From: Trogon surrucura
Taxonomy: Eukaryota > Chordata > Aves > Trogoniformes > Trogonidae
Assembly: GCA_020746105.1 (NCBI GenBank)
Contig: CM036620.1
Span: forward strand, 42,614,706-42,678,705
Direction: 5' to 3'
DNA: 64,000 nt
Positions 12,751 to 25,023 of this stretch are shown here, in pieces. The notes beneath the pieces were generated by a model. It was given only the letters and a program-made list of their open reading frames with translations, did no database searches and was not told the DNA's origin. The position numbers were made by a program, and so were the translations under genes. Position 1 is the stretch's first letter. Each line of letters starts with the position of its first letter.

Positions 12751-14404
12751 GAGCACTGGTTTAATGAGGCTGGTTCAGCAAACTCCCTGGATTCTGTAAT
12801 CCGTTTTTTAATCTCTGTTATATACTAAGTGCCTTTGAAGGATCAAAATAACATACAATATCCTTATTAAACAGCAACATTATAAAAGGACAGGTTGTAG
12901 GAAAAAAAAGATTTACAAAATTTTTTTTTTCCTCAGTGGCACATTTTGGGTGTGTTCAATCTAAGATTCTTTTACAAACTTTAATTGCAATCTCTGAATG
13001 ATTAGAGGATCTTCCTAATCTGGAAAACTAAATCACATAAATGGATTGCAGATCAATTTTCAGATGATCAAAAAAAAAAAAAAGTTTCCAAAAAGAGAGT
13101 AAAAGCTGTTGATTAAAACGCAGGAAATCAAACCACATTTCCTGGATTGTCATCTTAACTCTAGCACAACTAAACTGATTTGTGTTTTAGATATCAGATA
13201 TCTCTAAATCTTCTTTGCATGTATTAAAATACGGTGTTTTAACAAGGAAGGAATTGCATTCTATATTGTAGAAATTTTACCCAAAAAAAAAGTATCATAA
13301 AATACTTTTTCTGCTAATCCTTGGATAAAAATAATTTTAAAGGCCAGCACTTACTCTGATGAGAGATTCTAAAGTTTACTATTCATCCTCTCAAACTATG
13401 GTCCGAGGCATAATTATAATGGAAAATTCTGACTGAAGAAAGTCAGATTTTTTTTTTAATGTTATTATGCTTATGACATCCTACCAGCACAAAAAAAAAA
13501 AAGTAAATCTGAGATGTTCAGGTGTGAAATAATCACCTGTAATGGTTTCAAAATCCACAGCAACACACAGAAAAAGCTATGGCAGGACAGAAAACAAAGA
13601 ATATCAACAATTGTTTTACTAAAGTTCAAATGGCCAACTGTGTAAAAATAACAAAACTTGTTAAAAAGAAATGAACAGGACAGCTAAAAAAATTAAATCC
13701 CCATAAAAGGCATAGAGACTGCTGAAATTCACTGTACTGGAAGCACAGCATGCACATAATGTAAAGATTTGGGAAAGGGTAGAAACTGGCATGGGATCTG
13801 CTACAACTAGCAGATTTTTCCCCACTTCTTATCTAAGTTACGACTTATAATTTCAAATTTGCAAGATTACCTCTTAGGAACTCAGCTGCAGTTGTCATTC
13901 AGTACATACGGATTTCATAATAAAATGAAATTTGGAAGGATGTATTAGAGTAAAAACAATGGTAGGTACAATAGAAAGTCTCCCTTGAAAGAGAAATTCT
14001 AAGTTCACTTCTAAAATATGATCTCTTAACTTTTCCCTTCTTTTCTCAGAAGTAACACCTGCCTTCACAGCAGAGGCTCTAATTATGGACAGTCTGAGTT
14101 ACGCTTTCTCTCTCTAATTCAGCACAAAAATGTTTATTTGTTTATTTTTACAAATGTCAGATGTTTATGATGCTTCGGCTCATCTTTAGGTATATACACA
14201 GAAAAAACTGTTGCAGTGGGAACCATGTCTGAAGACATAATGAGGAATTAGTGATCCTGGGGTACATGCTGACCCAACTAAGCCTCACTATCTTGTACCC
14301 ATATGTTAGCCTAAGTGGCTACTGAATGACCCCACGCTATGTCCTGTCATGCTGGCTTGCAGGTGTTACAGGAAGACATACAGATGTTACAGAAGGAGGT
14401 ATAG
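12751..14404. other. Unique AT-rich non-coding DNA between two CR1 copies
   Basis: Only short A-runs (near 13068-13083 and 13490-13502) and no open frame of note. No gene, RNA or older repeat was recognised. Confidence 0.55.
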
Positions 14405-15042
14405 ATGTTCTTGCACTTGCAGCCCAGACAGTCAATTGTATCCTGGGCTGCATCAAGAGGTGCATGGCCAGCAGGTCGAGGGAGGTGATTCTCCCCCTCT
14501 ACTCTCGTGAGACCCCACCTGGAGTACTGGGTCCAGTTCTGGAGTCCACAGCATAAGAAAGATATCAACGTGCTGGGGCGTGTCCAGAGAAGGGCCACGA
14601 GGATGATCAGAGGGTTGGAGCACCTCTCCTATGAAGACAGACCGTGAGAGTTGGGGTTGTTCAGTCTGCAGAAAAGAAGGCTTTGAGGAGACCTTACCGT
14701 GGTCTTCCAGTATCTCAAGGGGGCCTACAAGAAAGCTGGTGAGGGGCTTTTTGAATGTCAGGTAGTGACAGGACTAGGGGGAATGGATTGAAGCTACAGA
14801 TGGATCGGTTCAGATTTGACATTAGCAAGGAGTTCTTCACCATGAAGGTGGTGAGACACTGGAACAGGTTGCCCAGAGAGGGGGTGGAAGCCCCATCCCT
14901 GGAAGTTTTTAAGGCCAGGCTGGATGGGGCTTTGAGCAGCCTGATCTAGTGGCGGACATCCCTGCCCAGGGCAGGGGGGTTGGAACTAGATGATCTTTAA
15001 GGTCCCTTCCAACCCTGACAATTCTATGATTCTATGATTCTG
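14405..15042 (+). mobile_element. CR1 LINE, 5'-truncated, 3' end present
   Basis: Homology begins in the ORF2 segment NCILGCIKR and runs to a 3' end of tandem ATTCTATG octamers at about 15021-15042. Small deletions break the frame, for example right after [10 protein letters not shown] at about 14505, where the expected ALVRPHLEY is read out of frame. The C-terminal peptide at 14755-14949 ([32 protein letters not shown], then stop) is intact. The opening sequence and tail differ from the 11527 copy, so it belongs to another subfamily. Confidence 0.95.
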
Positions 15043-15770
15043 TCTGATGTTCTAACATGTATGACCTGTCCTTTACTGACATCTCACATGATTTAGATGA
15101 CAAATTCACAGGTTTATTGTGATGAAAAAGACCACCTTTAACTGATAAATTTAATGGTGAGGAAGAAGACTATAAAAGCATGGCATGTGGTAAGGTATGT
15201 TGAATGCCCACATGGATGGGAATTCTGTGCAGTGTGTCATGGACACCCTGAAGAGGTTTGTCTGACCCTGACTCACCTCGGGGTTCCCAGCATCAGAAGT
15301 GACACAGGATTAACTCATTGCTCTCACTTTCTAATTATTCTGTAAATAGCATTGAACCACCAAGACTCAGAAAAATCAAGTATGAAAGAACCGTAAACAA
15401 CTTGAAATCATCTTTAAGCACCAAGCCTTTTTTTACCAGCAAATCTCCTGTTCAGTCAATGACAGAGAACAGACACAATAGGAACTGGAGTGCTTTCACA
15501 GTCTCCATCAGTAATTTAACTCTGCAATTTACATGTGTATGAAAGGGCAAGCGACAACAGTACCTATTATTGGCTCCAATGCATTTTTTATCTATTTTAA
15601 TATATGCTTCGTTACAATGATGTCTTTTTGCTGACAGACTGAGGCTAACTCTATACAGTGAAGTACGTGCCTGGTGGCTTCATATCTCAATATTTGCTTC
15701 TTCCTCAACCTTTTAGCTATCAAATCTTAATGGACATAAAAGAGAAATAAAAGGATGATGAAGTATGGCT

Positions 15771-15790
15771 GTTCTTTCACGTTCTTTCAC
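15771..15790. repeat. 10-bp perfect tandem duplication
   Basis: The decamer GTTCTTTCAC occurs twice head to tail, consistent with replication slippage. Confidence 0.85.
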
Positions 15791-16141
15791 AACACTGCCG
15801 TTACAAAACTAAACTTACCAAGGGAGAACTATAAAAAGCAAAAAGTAGAACAAATAAACCTACTTAAAAAAAATAATAAAAAAAAAATCTCCATTTCCAT
15901 GACAACAGAAACACATCATTAAGGGCTAGTATACTTCAGAAGAACTTGTTTTCTCGAACAAACAGTACACTAACTGCATTTTTATTATTTTATATTTTTT
16001 TTTAAACAGAAAAGGGTTTTTTTTTCCTCCGGAGTCTTACCATAAACAAACTGATAAGGGAACACAAGACAAATGGCTTCTTTGATATGAAAGCAAGAAA
16101 ACCTCACTGCATGGTACTTAAAGGAAAGAAGCATAGCTATT

Positions 16142-16181
16142 GTGAGCAATGCTCAAGACATCTATCTTGAGCATTGCTCAC
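16142..16181. repeat. Perfect 17-bp inverted repeat with 6-nt loop
   Basis: The arm at 16142-16158 (GTGAGCAATGCTCAAGA) is the exact reverse complement of 16165-16181. The loop is CATCTA at 16159-16164. The sequence is unique rather than AT-rich, so a 17-bp perfect match is unlikely by chance. The stem is shorter than a usual microRNA precursor, no T-run terminator context applies in a eukaryote, and no flanking transposon is seen. A replication template switch is the most economical origin. Confidence 0.9.
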
Positions 16182-19100
16182 GGATTAGTTACAAAATTAT
16201 AAGAATGCTACAATATTCTCACACATCCATTCCAGGTGGTTTTATGAAGTTCATTTAAAACAAGCCCATACAGTTTTCCTATTAAGAGACTGTTCTACAT
16301 TGTTATTTATAGATACATGGATTTCCTTACTCTTTTTTCGTTATACATAAGCAGCCACCACAATTTCATGGCAGCCCCAATGTTCTACACATGTATTTAA
16401 GTACACATATAAGGTGTAAAGACAGGAACAGAATCAGTCTTTCCTAACAAAGAAAGTATACCATGCCTTTATGGAGATCCCTGTTCTGAAAAAAAAAAAA
16501 TCATTTTAGCTTTAGTTATTGAAACACATAATGCCTTTCTTTACATTGTAAAAAAAAAACCAAAAAAACCCAAAACCTAAAACCACGAAAAAAACACCAA
16601 ACCACAAACAAATAACCTTCTTCCTAAAGCTATTTCCATCTTGTTATTCTCCACAGTCTCTCCAGCCAAAGAAAATTCCATAATTAGTGGGGCAACATCA
16701 TTTACTAGACCCAGACATTCTGCTGTACCTTGCTAGTACCACAATTTCAAGACCCAATCTAACTTCACCATCACAAGTACCTCTTCTCATCTTGTCAATA
16801 TCATCCAGAAAAAAACCTTATATCACTTCATTTCTTTTTCATTTCTTGCTCCTCCACTTTATAGCACATCAACAAGTATTTATGAAATTAATTTCTATCT
16901 CTGTTGTGTGAAGTGACCACTTTACATCTTTTTCCCCTTCTTGGATTTTGTCCTATTTTCAAAGATAAAATTCATTATTTCAACTATTCTAAAATACTTG
17001 CAGGTGATCATAAAATTCAGGCATTTTAAAAAAATGCTGGAAAAGTACTCACCTAAACTTGAAAACTTAGGTACTCTAGGTCAGTTGTTATGCTTCACTT
17101 GAATAGATGATCAACGACTACTTGACATATGACAGGTTTCAGAAACAAATCATTTTATTACCAAGTCCTTATATCGTTACGTTAATATATAAAAAAAAGA
17201 GCTGTATTCTGAGATATCCATGACTGTCAGCAGCTACATTGCTTAACACTACTCTTTGTCACTACTTATACCACAAACTTCACGAAGTAGTAATAAAGTC
17301 TCTGATACGCTCAGTGCAATGGCAAATGTCAAGGATTAAACAAATAAACTGATCAACACAAAAAAAAACACAATAAAAAGAAACTATCCACTGTAAAAAA
17401 GTGTCTTAACCTTGAATAGCACCCTTGCAATAGATGATGATACATGTCTTTCATTGATTGTGTTCACTATAATGATGGTGAATAATTACCATCTACTAAG
17501 AACTCTATTTTATGGGAAGGACATAAAATGCATCTCTGGACCACAGAAACTGTTTCAGCAATAACAAGAAATGTTGAGGTCAGATACAGTTGAAAAAACT
17601 GTGACTGAACAGCTATTCAAACCTTATTTAAATTGAAATAATTGCAGGCGTGTAACTTCAGATGACTACCACTGCCGAGTTTCTTTTTCACATGTTAATG
17701 AATTTAAATCTTATCTCTGAGTACCATGCAAAACTATTATTCTTATACACAGGAAATTAAGAAGCAAAAGGACTACCCAAGATTCAGAAACAAAAGTAAC
17801 CTGTTGTAAGTAACCAATTGTAGGGTGCTAAATTTGCACATTGTGTTATTTATCATTAACAAATTATAGATCTGCATTAAAAATTGAGTAGATTGTGTAG
17901 AAAACTGCTTCAGAGATCTGAACGTTGTGTTGGGTGGGGGGAAAGTAATTTTTCTCTGAAAAAGGCAAAATTGTTCAGGTCCTATCAAAGCATCAGAGCA
18001 TTAGCTGAATACCTCTTAGCTGACTTTTTTAAAATCTAATTAGACAAAAGTCATACCTCATTTTTGCAAATGGAGTCTGAGCAGGGAAGGATAAGCAATG
18101 CTACAGCAAAAGAAAGACTGAAATAGCTTCCTAACTAAATTATAACTTCAGACCTTCAGACAAAGAGAATTAAAGAGAAGGGAGGGGAATGGAAAGAAGA
18201 GAACATCTGAAACTGATTATTAAGCTGAAAGGGTTTGGGGACATAATAAGAGGACATGTTCAAATATACATAACATTCCATAAAGACACCCTAAATATGT
18301 AGGGTTGCTGAGGAAGTGGATCCACAATCAGAAAGACTGGTCATCTTATAGTACATCAGCAAGAATTTTCTGTATGAGAACTATTTCTGAAGTCAAACAT
18401 ACAGATATATACAAGATTTAACTGTTTAAATGTTTTGACAAACTTCACGAAAGTCTATTTAAGATTTAGGGGGGGTTAATTAGTTATTTCACTCATTCTA
18501 CTTTTTTCTATGTTCTTCTATGTTTACATTTTTTTTTCATTTTACATGTATGCAACCAGACTAGCTATAAAAAAAAAAAACCATAAAGAAACTACAAATC
18601 TCCTCCTTTACGCTCTCTTATTTAAAGTGGTTGTGCGATTGAATTATGAGTGTATCTTTAGGGTATTTTTTTTCTACTTCACATTTGTATGAACAGTCCA
18701 ATATCTGCTTCCTTTTTTTTTGTATTTGCCCAAAACAGCAGTCCCAATTTCCTTGACTGACTAGTACAGTGCCTGCAGCTATCCTTAGTATCAATTGTCA
18801 AAACAAGCTGTAATCTGGCAATTCTGAAAAGCCTCTTTCTAATGCAGTATTTCGTGAAGTGTTCATAGCATGTAATACTAGTAACAAACTTCTTGGCTGG
18901 CTGTCCAGCCTGGCTTTGTTCTTGAGCACTGGTATCCAGCAAAGCAGACCTCTTGCTACGTGCCCAACATACAGAATTCTGCTGGTTCCAAGCACCCACT
19001 TATTTCCAAATAATCTCCTATTAGGTCAAAGGACATCCTATTCCAGAGGCTTCTGACTTGTTTAACACACCATCATGAACTATGCTAGATAGCACATGCT

Positions 19101-19467
19101 TCGTTTGTCTACCATTTACTGTCTCTAAGTTGTATTTTGCAAGTATTGCTGAGCTTCAGAGGAAGGGTTGTCTATTTCCCTTGTACTTGCTGCTGCTAAT
19201 GGGCACAAATTCAGGCTTCTGGAGGGAAAAAGATTTTTTTGGAGAGCAGGTCCTCACCCTCATTTGGCAAAAGCTTACAGAGGACAGGTAGGGAACCTGC
19301 AGGGGTGTACAATGGGAGATCCTGAAAAGGAGAAAGGAGCATAGTCCCAGTCAGACCTTTAGAGGTGACTAGAGAGGAAAAAAAAAAAATGGGAATGGGG
19401 GAGAAAAGAGATGGTTGGAACAGGGTGGGGAGAAAGGAGAAAAATAGGGGGAGGGAGCAAGATAAAA

Positions 19468-19488
19468 GAGAGAGAGAGAGAGAGAGAG
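19468..19488. repeat. (GA)n microsatellite
   Basis: About ten uninterrupted GA units lie inside a longer purine-rich strand (about 19375-19505). Frames read across it on either strand are low-complexity shadows. Confidence 0.9.
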
Positions 19489-22400
19489 GAAAGAGGAAAA
19501 AAAGGAACACATGACATACCAAAAACACAGAAGTTTTGCCCAGGGAATCCAGCAAGTACTACATCACTTATGGCAAACCAAGAATGCCAATCAAAGATGT
19601 TGGACTAGAAAGTGGAAAGGACAGAAGGAGCCATCACTTTAGCCTTTAACACTCAGAGATCTGAATTTCTATTTCAAAAGCAAACATATTTTAGGTTTTG
19701 TCTCAATAAATTATATCTTTCCATCTATAAAGCTATTTGGTGTACACACTTTAAGGAAGTGATATTCTGATGGAGTCCTGTCAAGCAAACAAAATTAGAA
19801 CAAGTAATCCAAACATCTCCCAAATCTCCCATATTCAAGTAATGCCTAAATTCACATTCACTCACAAGAAGGGAGGAAGGGAATGGGGTAGCTGGGGAAC
19901 AAAAAACAACACACATAACTGTAGAAGAAAAAATTTCAAGATAAATACCTGTGTTTAGTTTTCTTACTACGTATCAAACAAAAAATATTTCAAACACATT
20001 GTATCATAATTATACAAATTTTAAATTATAATGATTTAACATATTTGGGAGCAATCTACTACTAACAGCTTAATACTACATTTTTTTTCTACCTGTTACG
20101 ACAAAAAAAAATCAAAAGCAAATCCAGTAGTTCTATGAAGTGCAACATGGTCAAAATCAAGACATTTGGCTCTGACAGGACGGAAACTTGATGTCCTCCC
20201 ACAACTGTCTTTCTTAAAGTTGACATAAAAAGGAACAGGAGATCATACAGGAAAACCCACAGGCTTAACCCTTAACAAAAAAACGTTTTGGTCCCATCGG
20301 CCTTTTTTCCCCTGTTTGATCATCTTCAGAAAGGACCGCTAGGGTGAATGACCATCTCCCACACTCTTGTCATTACCCTGCTATCTATTTTCTTTCAGTA
20401 ATATCTTTCAGTATGATAATCACACTTTCTGTTATACTTCCACCATGAGGGAAAAATGTCACTAAATGCAGTGTAACAGCTTGAAAATATGCTGAGAGAT
20501 AACTGCTGAAACTTCGTCAATTGTTACTTTAAAAAGAAATGTGACCCTGAAGACCTGTGTTTGGGAGCCTTGCTGTGAGAAATGAGTAAACAACCTTTCA
20601 CTCCTTCCACCGACGTCAAGCAGAAATGAGAAAGGGAAGTCGACAGAGATCACACACTAACGTGAAGAGCTCTGTAGAAACCTGTCTGGATTCTAATCCG
20701 GACTGACAGCTATCCTATTCTTCACCAGTGTTATGTATAATGGACACGTAACTCTCGTTTCAAAGTCAGAATGACGCTCTCTTTCAAAGATGAAAATATA
20801 AGGCCTCATTCCAGCCTCCTGAGCCAAACTACACATGAATTAACTATTTACCTGGGCATGAAGTAGTCTAAGACAATATGCTTTAAAAAAAAAAAGTCCC
20901 CAAAATACATCACATTATTTATGCAGTTCTAAGAGAATTAGCACATCTATTATCTGTATGACCTTTAGGAAATTATGAATACTAACCTGAATGTATTCAG
21001 GTTGGTGAGACATTGTAAATGTGGATTACAAAGAAAAGGAAGGCAACTTTCCACCAAGTGGAAAAATTGCTTTCTATGGGTGTTTCATTGGCTTGGATAT
21101 TTAACTATAGTTGGTAAAATCACCAATTTACTTCCACAGTATCAACGTGTGTTTATCTCTTTGTAAATTTGGTTTTTTCACTGCCTTTTCAGTTGTAAAT
21201 TGCACAGATATTAATTCCATTTTCTTACCCAGTTTAGCCCACATGTCAAATCTGAAGGTTAATTCCTCCAACAGAAATTTATGCCTCATTTTTTATCTGG
21301 TATAATTTTCTATATTAGCTCTTGGAACAGAACATTGCCACCAGTCCTGACAGTAAGAGGTAAGGTTTTTAAACCACCATCTAGGTAACTCTCACATAAC
21401 ACTGCAGAGTACTTATGATGAATACAAAAACATTGTGTCATTTTGGGTGTCAGAACAAGATAGGTTTCAAGATCCTTGCTCACTACAGCTGGTGATATTC
21501 GTGACAAAACACGGTCCTTTTGGAGGAAGAAGAGTGGCATCATTACAGAGGCAGCACTTCTATAGAGCCTCAGACTTTCTTTTGGTGGTATCCTGTGGTG
21601 GTACAATTGTGCAATGTGAAGAGAGATAATAGGTAACAGATGAAACGAGGGACAACTCACATCTGAGAATTATCGTTGAAACATTTTGAATTCCCATGGT
21701 GTCTCTTTTCAAAGACTACTGAATATTTGAAGAACAATGCACCCAAAGACTGTACTGTTCTTGCTAACACTATGCCACTACTGCAGACAAAGCTATTAAA
21801 TGACAAAACACAGATGGCTGAGCTTGCCCAGAGACAACAACACTGTAGAGGCTTGCACGTTGCACTACTTATGCCTTAACAGCCTCCTGGGTTTTACCTC
21901 TTGACTTTTCAGATTTCCAGCCATATATGCAAAGTACTCTTCATATCATGCAGCTCACCTACATAATTTACAGCTTAACATTTCTAGTCTAGATATCTTG
22001 CTAGCTCTGGTAGCACCCCCTAACTCTCAGAGAGGGCTAGATCTCAGATGCAAATTTCTTCAGTATAAGCTGTTTAACACCCAACACATAACATTCTTTC
22101 ATTCACTCAGTGTTTGCTTTCTAGGTAACTAGCATCAGTCAAACTGTGAAGCAAACCATCACCTCCCCATAAAAAAAAAATAAAATCAAAAACCCAGCAA
22201 CTACCATCACCTTCGAATGCTAATCCTTATTGAAATGCTAGGGTTTGTGTTATACACTTATGTGAGTTTATCTGCCATATACCTTTCCTGTCAGTTATTT
22301 TTCCTGGTCTGTCTAAGTGAAACTGAAACTGATCTAAACCAAATGTAGTGAATATATTGCTCCTATCCAAAGACCAAAAAGAATAAATATCACTTTGAGT

Positions 22401-24267
22401 AGCAGGACTCATAATACCCTCGTTATCAATAACAAAATCCTGATAGATGCTTCTACAGTGATACGATAATGATGGATTAATAACCGCATCTTTCAGGATT
22501 TTGATTTTCTGAAGTCTGAGTTCCAGCAGGCGTAGGGAATCTGACCAGTTACATGAGATAGCTATAATCTATTTGCCAACATTTTACAAAATGAGAATGT
22601 TGGTTTTTCATTACATGGCACTCAAAAAGACAAAACTATTTAGGTAAGTGTGTTCCTGCTCCTACTGGAAGCGTGCTTAGAGGAGTAGAAGACTTAATCT
22701 CTCTCTTCCGTACTTCTATCTATATATAAATCAGAAGTAACTTAAGAGTTTAATGAACTGAATTGCTGTGAGAACTGTTAGGGGTCGAGACTCAAAAATG
22801 CTGCTGCAAATTAACATTAAGTGAAGACACGGGGATGTCCAGGAGTAAAATTAGTTTCTTAAAATAGAACTTATTTGCATACTTTAAAGTGAGTCTAAAA
22901 CACCCTTGTTCACCTTACTCTTATAACCCATCTGTTTATTATAGTGGTTTATCATAACAAAGTCTTTGATTCCTTGCGATGAAGGGAATCTCCTGTCTGC
23001 TTTCTGTCAAGCAAGATCTACTTTCCATTAATGCCACCTGACTGCATTAATTATATATTCCTTCGGTTTCTGATTAACCAAGTCTCATAAGAAACATTTA
23101 ATTTCTTGCCTAGTACTGATAAGAACAGAAATACTTACTTCTTTCACCATATCCTTCTCCAATATTGGAACTGTTATGCCAATTTTCAAGAGCTACTACT
23201 TCTGTTTTACAAGTGTTCTTTTTAGGAAACCTCACAATGCTGGTTCTTAAAACCAAAAGGATTTTGCGTGCTGCTCTATTATATCTTCAAGGTAAGAGAG
23301 AAATTATAAAAGACACATAAATAGGATGTGTATTCTGAGAGTTAGGAGAGTCTCTCAGCATTGCCTCTTCCAAGCACAGAGAATCATAGAATGAAATAAC
23401 AAGAGTTTGAATTTATTAATAGATCTTGAAGAAAGCCCATCTTTTGCTGAGATTGCTCTAGTATCAGCTAAAAGATACTTTTTTTGCTAGTATATGAAAT
23501 ACTTTGAAGGCAAAATATTGGGGTTTCAGAGATATACGACTGCATAAAATATAGCACAATCTGTGATACCAACCTTGCTGCCAAGTAAAATTTACCAACA
23601 TTGAGGATCCACTCCAGCATTCAGAAGTTGCATTATATTTTATGACCAGCTTACTCAGTGCAAATTACTCATCTTTCTTGAAAACTCACATTCAATATGC
23701 ATAAATTAGTCTTGAACTATCAAGGTATTTAAAGCATATCTGTATGCTCAAGTGTATAGTCAGTCCAATTGTTTCTGGAGGAGTGATTCAATTCACATAA
23801 TCACGTTATCTTTCTGAGTTCTAGACAGAATGGAGAGAAAATCAGACTTTCTGTGATCATTTTATTTAATTAATAATGCAATAAATGTTGTTCTTGGTGA
23901 TGTTTATTTTTTTCAAACAGAATTATATACTTTTAATATTACCTGCAATATTAAACTCTAATTAAACAACAAAGGTATTGAAGATACATTAATTTTATAT
24001 ATTATTGCTCTTATAAACTTGAAAGGCTTTGGGAGTTTGGAATTAAATTTCAAAAGTGCACATACACTGTCTTATATTTCTACAAGTAAAGTGACATACT
24101 AAGCCACACAGCGACAGAACGTTCTCCTTCTGAAGGAGGTCCAACGTAGTATTATGCAGCTGACACTGCCTCAGAGAAGAGAGGCTGAAAGTAATATTAC
24201 CATGAAGAAAACTAAATTTCCCTTACTGAGCACTGATGCTACATATAACATATATATGTCTTATAAC

Positions 24268-24606
24268 TGCTTTCCAATACCTGAAGGAAACCTGCAGGAA
24301 GGCTGGGAAGAGAATTTTTACAAAAGTATCCACCTATAGGACAAGGTGAAATGGATTTAAATTAAAGGAAAACAGATTTAGATTGGATCTTAGGAAGAAA
24401 TTCTTCAGTACGAAGGTGGCAAGACTCTGAAATAAATTGTCAAGAGAGGTTGTGGCTGCCCCCTCCCGTGAGGTGTTCAAGGCCAAGTTGGACAGAGCCT
24501 TGAGTAGCCTGATCTAGCTGAGAGGCGTCCTTGCCCACGGCAGGGTGGTTGGATTAGATGATCTCTAAGGTCCCTTCCAGCCTAGGCCATTCTACGATTC
24601 TGTGAT
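24268..24606 (+). mobile_element. CR1 LINE fragment, 3' portion
   Basis: The match starts at CAATACCTGAAGGAAACCTG (the YLKG segment of ORF2), passes through the HWNRLP-equivalent region and the post-stop 3' UTR (GATGATCTCTAAGGTCCCTT), and ends in ATTCTACGATTCTGTGAT. Many substitutions and in-frame stops make it older than the 11527 copy. Only about 340 bp of the 3' end is retained. Confidence 0.9.
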
Positions 24607-24990
24607 ATCTAACTCAGTAAGAATGTTGCATGATGGTATCTACCAATAGAAGAGAAATGCCATGGAAATTTCTTGAAGTGTTACAGTGGCATTTTATCCT
24701 GATATATTAGCATGTTATTAAAAGAGGCCATGTGATTAATATGCAGTGTTCTGCTAACTGAGCTCTTAATTAGGCTAACAATTTAGAAGACACAGGAAAT
24801 AAAGGAGTTAATTTAGGCAGTTTGTACATGAAAAGAATTAGAAGTTATTACTAATCATGCACCAAATAAAAGTGAAGCCAGATGGCATAACCTGTGAAGA
24901 AGAGACTCAAAATTTTCATTTTCATGAAACTGTAATGTGAGCAGCATCTTGTCTACTAATTAGCAGAACTTGATGATCCCACTTTCTGTA

Positions 24991-25023
24991 TATGTAACAT
25001 ATGTACATATGTAACATATGTAC
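24991..25023. repeat. 17-bp tandem repeat (two copies)
   Basis: The unit TATGTAACATATGTACA is present twice (the second copy is one base short). The unit is itself nearly self-complementary, so the tract can form alternative hairpins. Confidence 0.85.

Larger units (their letters stand above)
15043..24267. other. Unique AT-rich non-coding DNA
   Basis: No gene supported. It contains a perfect foldback (16142-16181), an A/C-rich run near 16551-16600, a short GA microsatellite (19468-19488) and a 10-bp tandem duplication at 15771-15790. Frames up to 116 codons occur (18679-18999, 19211-19555 and 21310-21660 on the minus strand), but none shows a domain, and the second is purine/pyrimidine low complexity. 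The AGAATCATAGAATG string at about 23381-23394 resembles a CR1 end but has no CR1 sequence beside it. Confidence 0.5.

Noticed and set aside
23381-23394. AGAATCATAGAATG resembles a CR1 3' end
   Set aside because: No CR1 UTR or ORF2 sequence adjoins it on either side.
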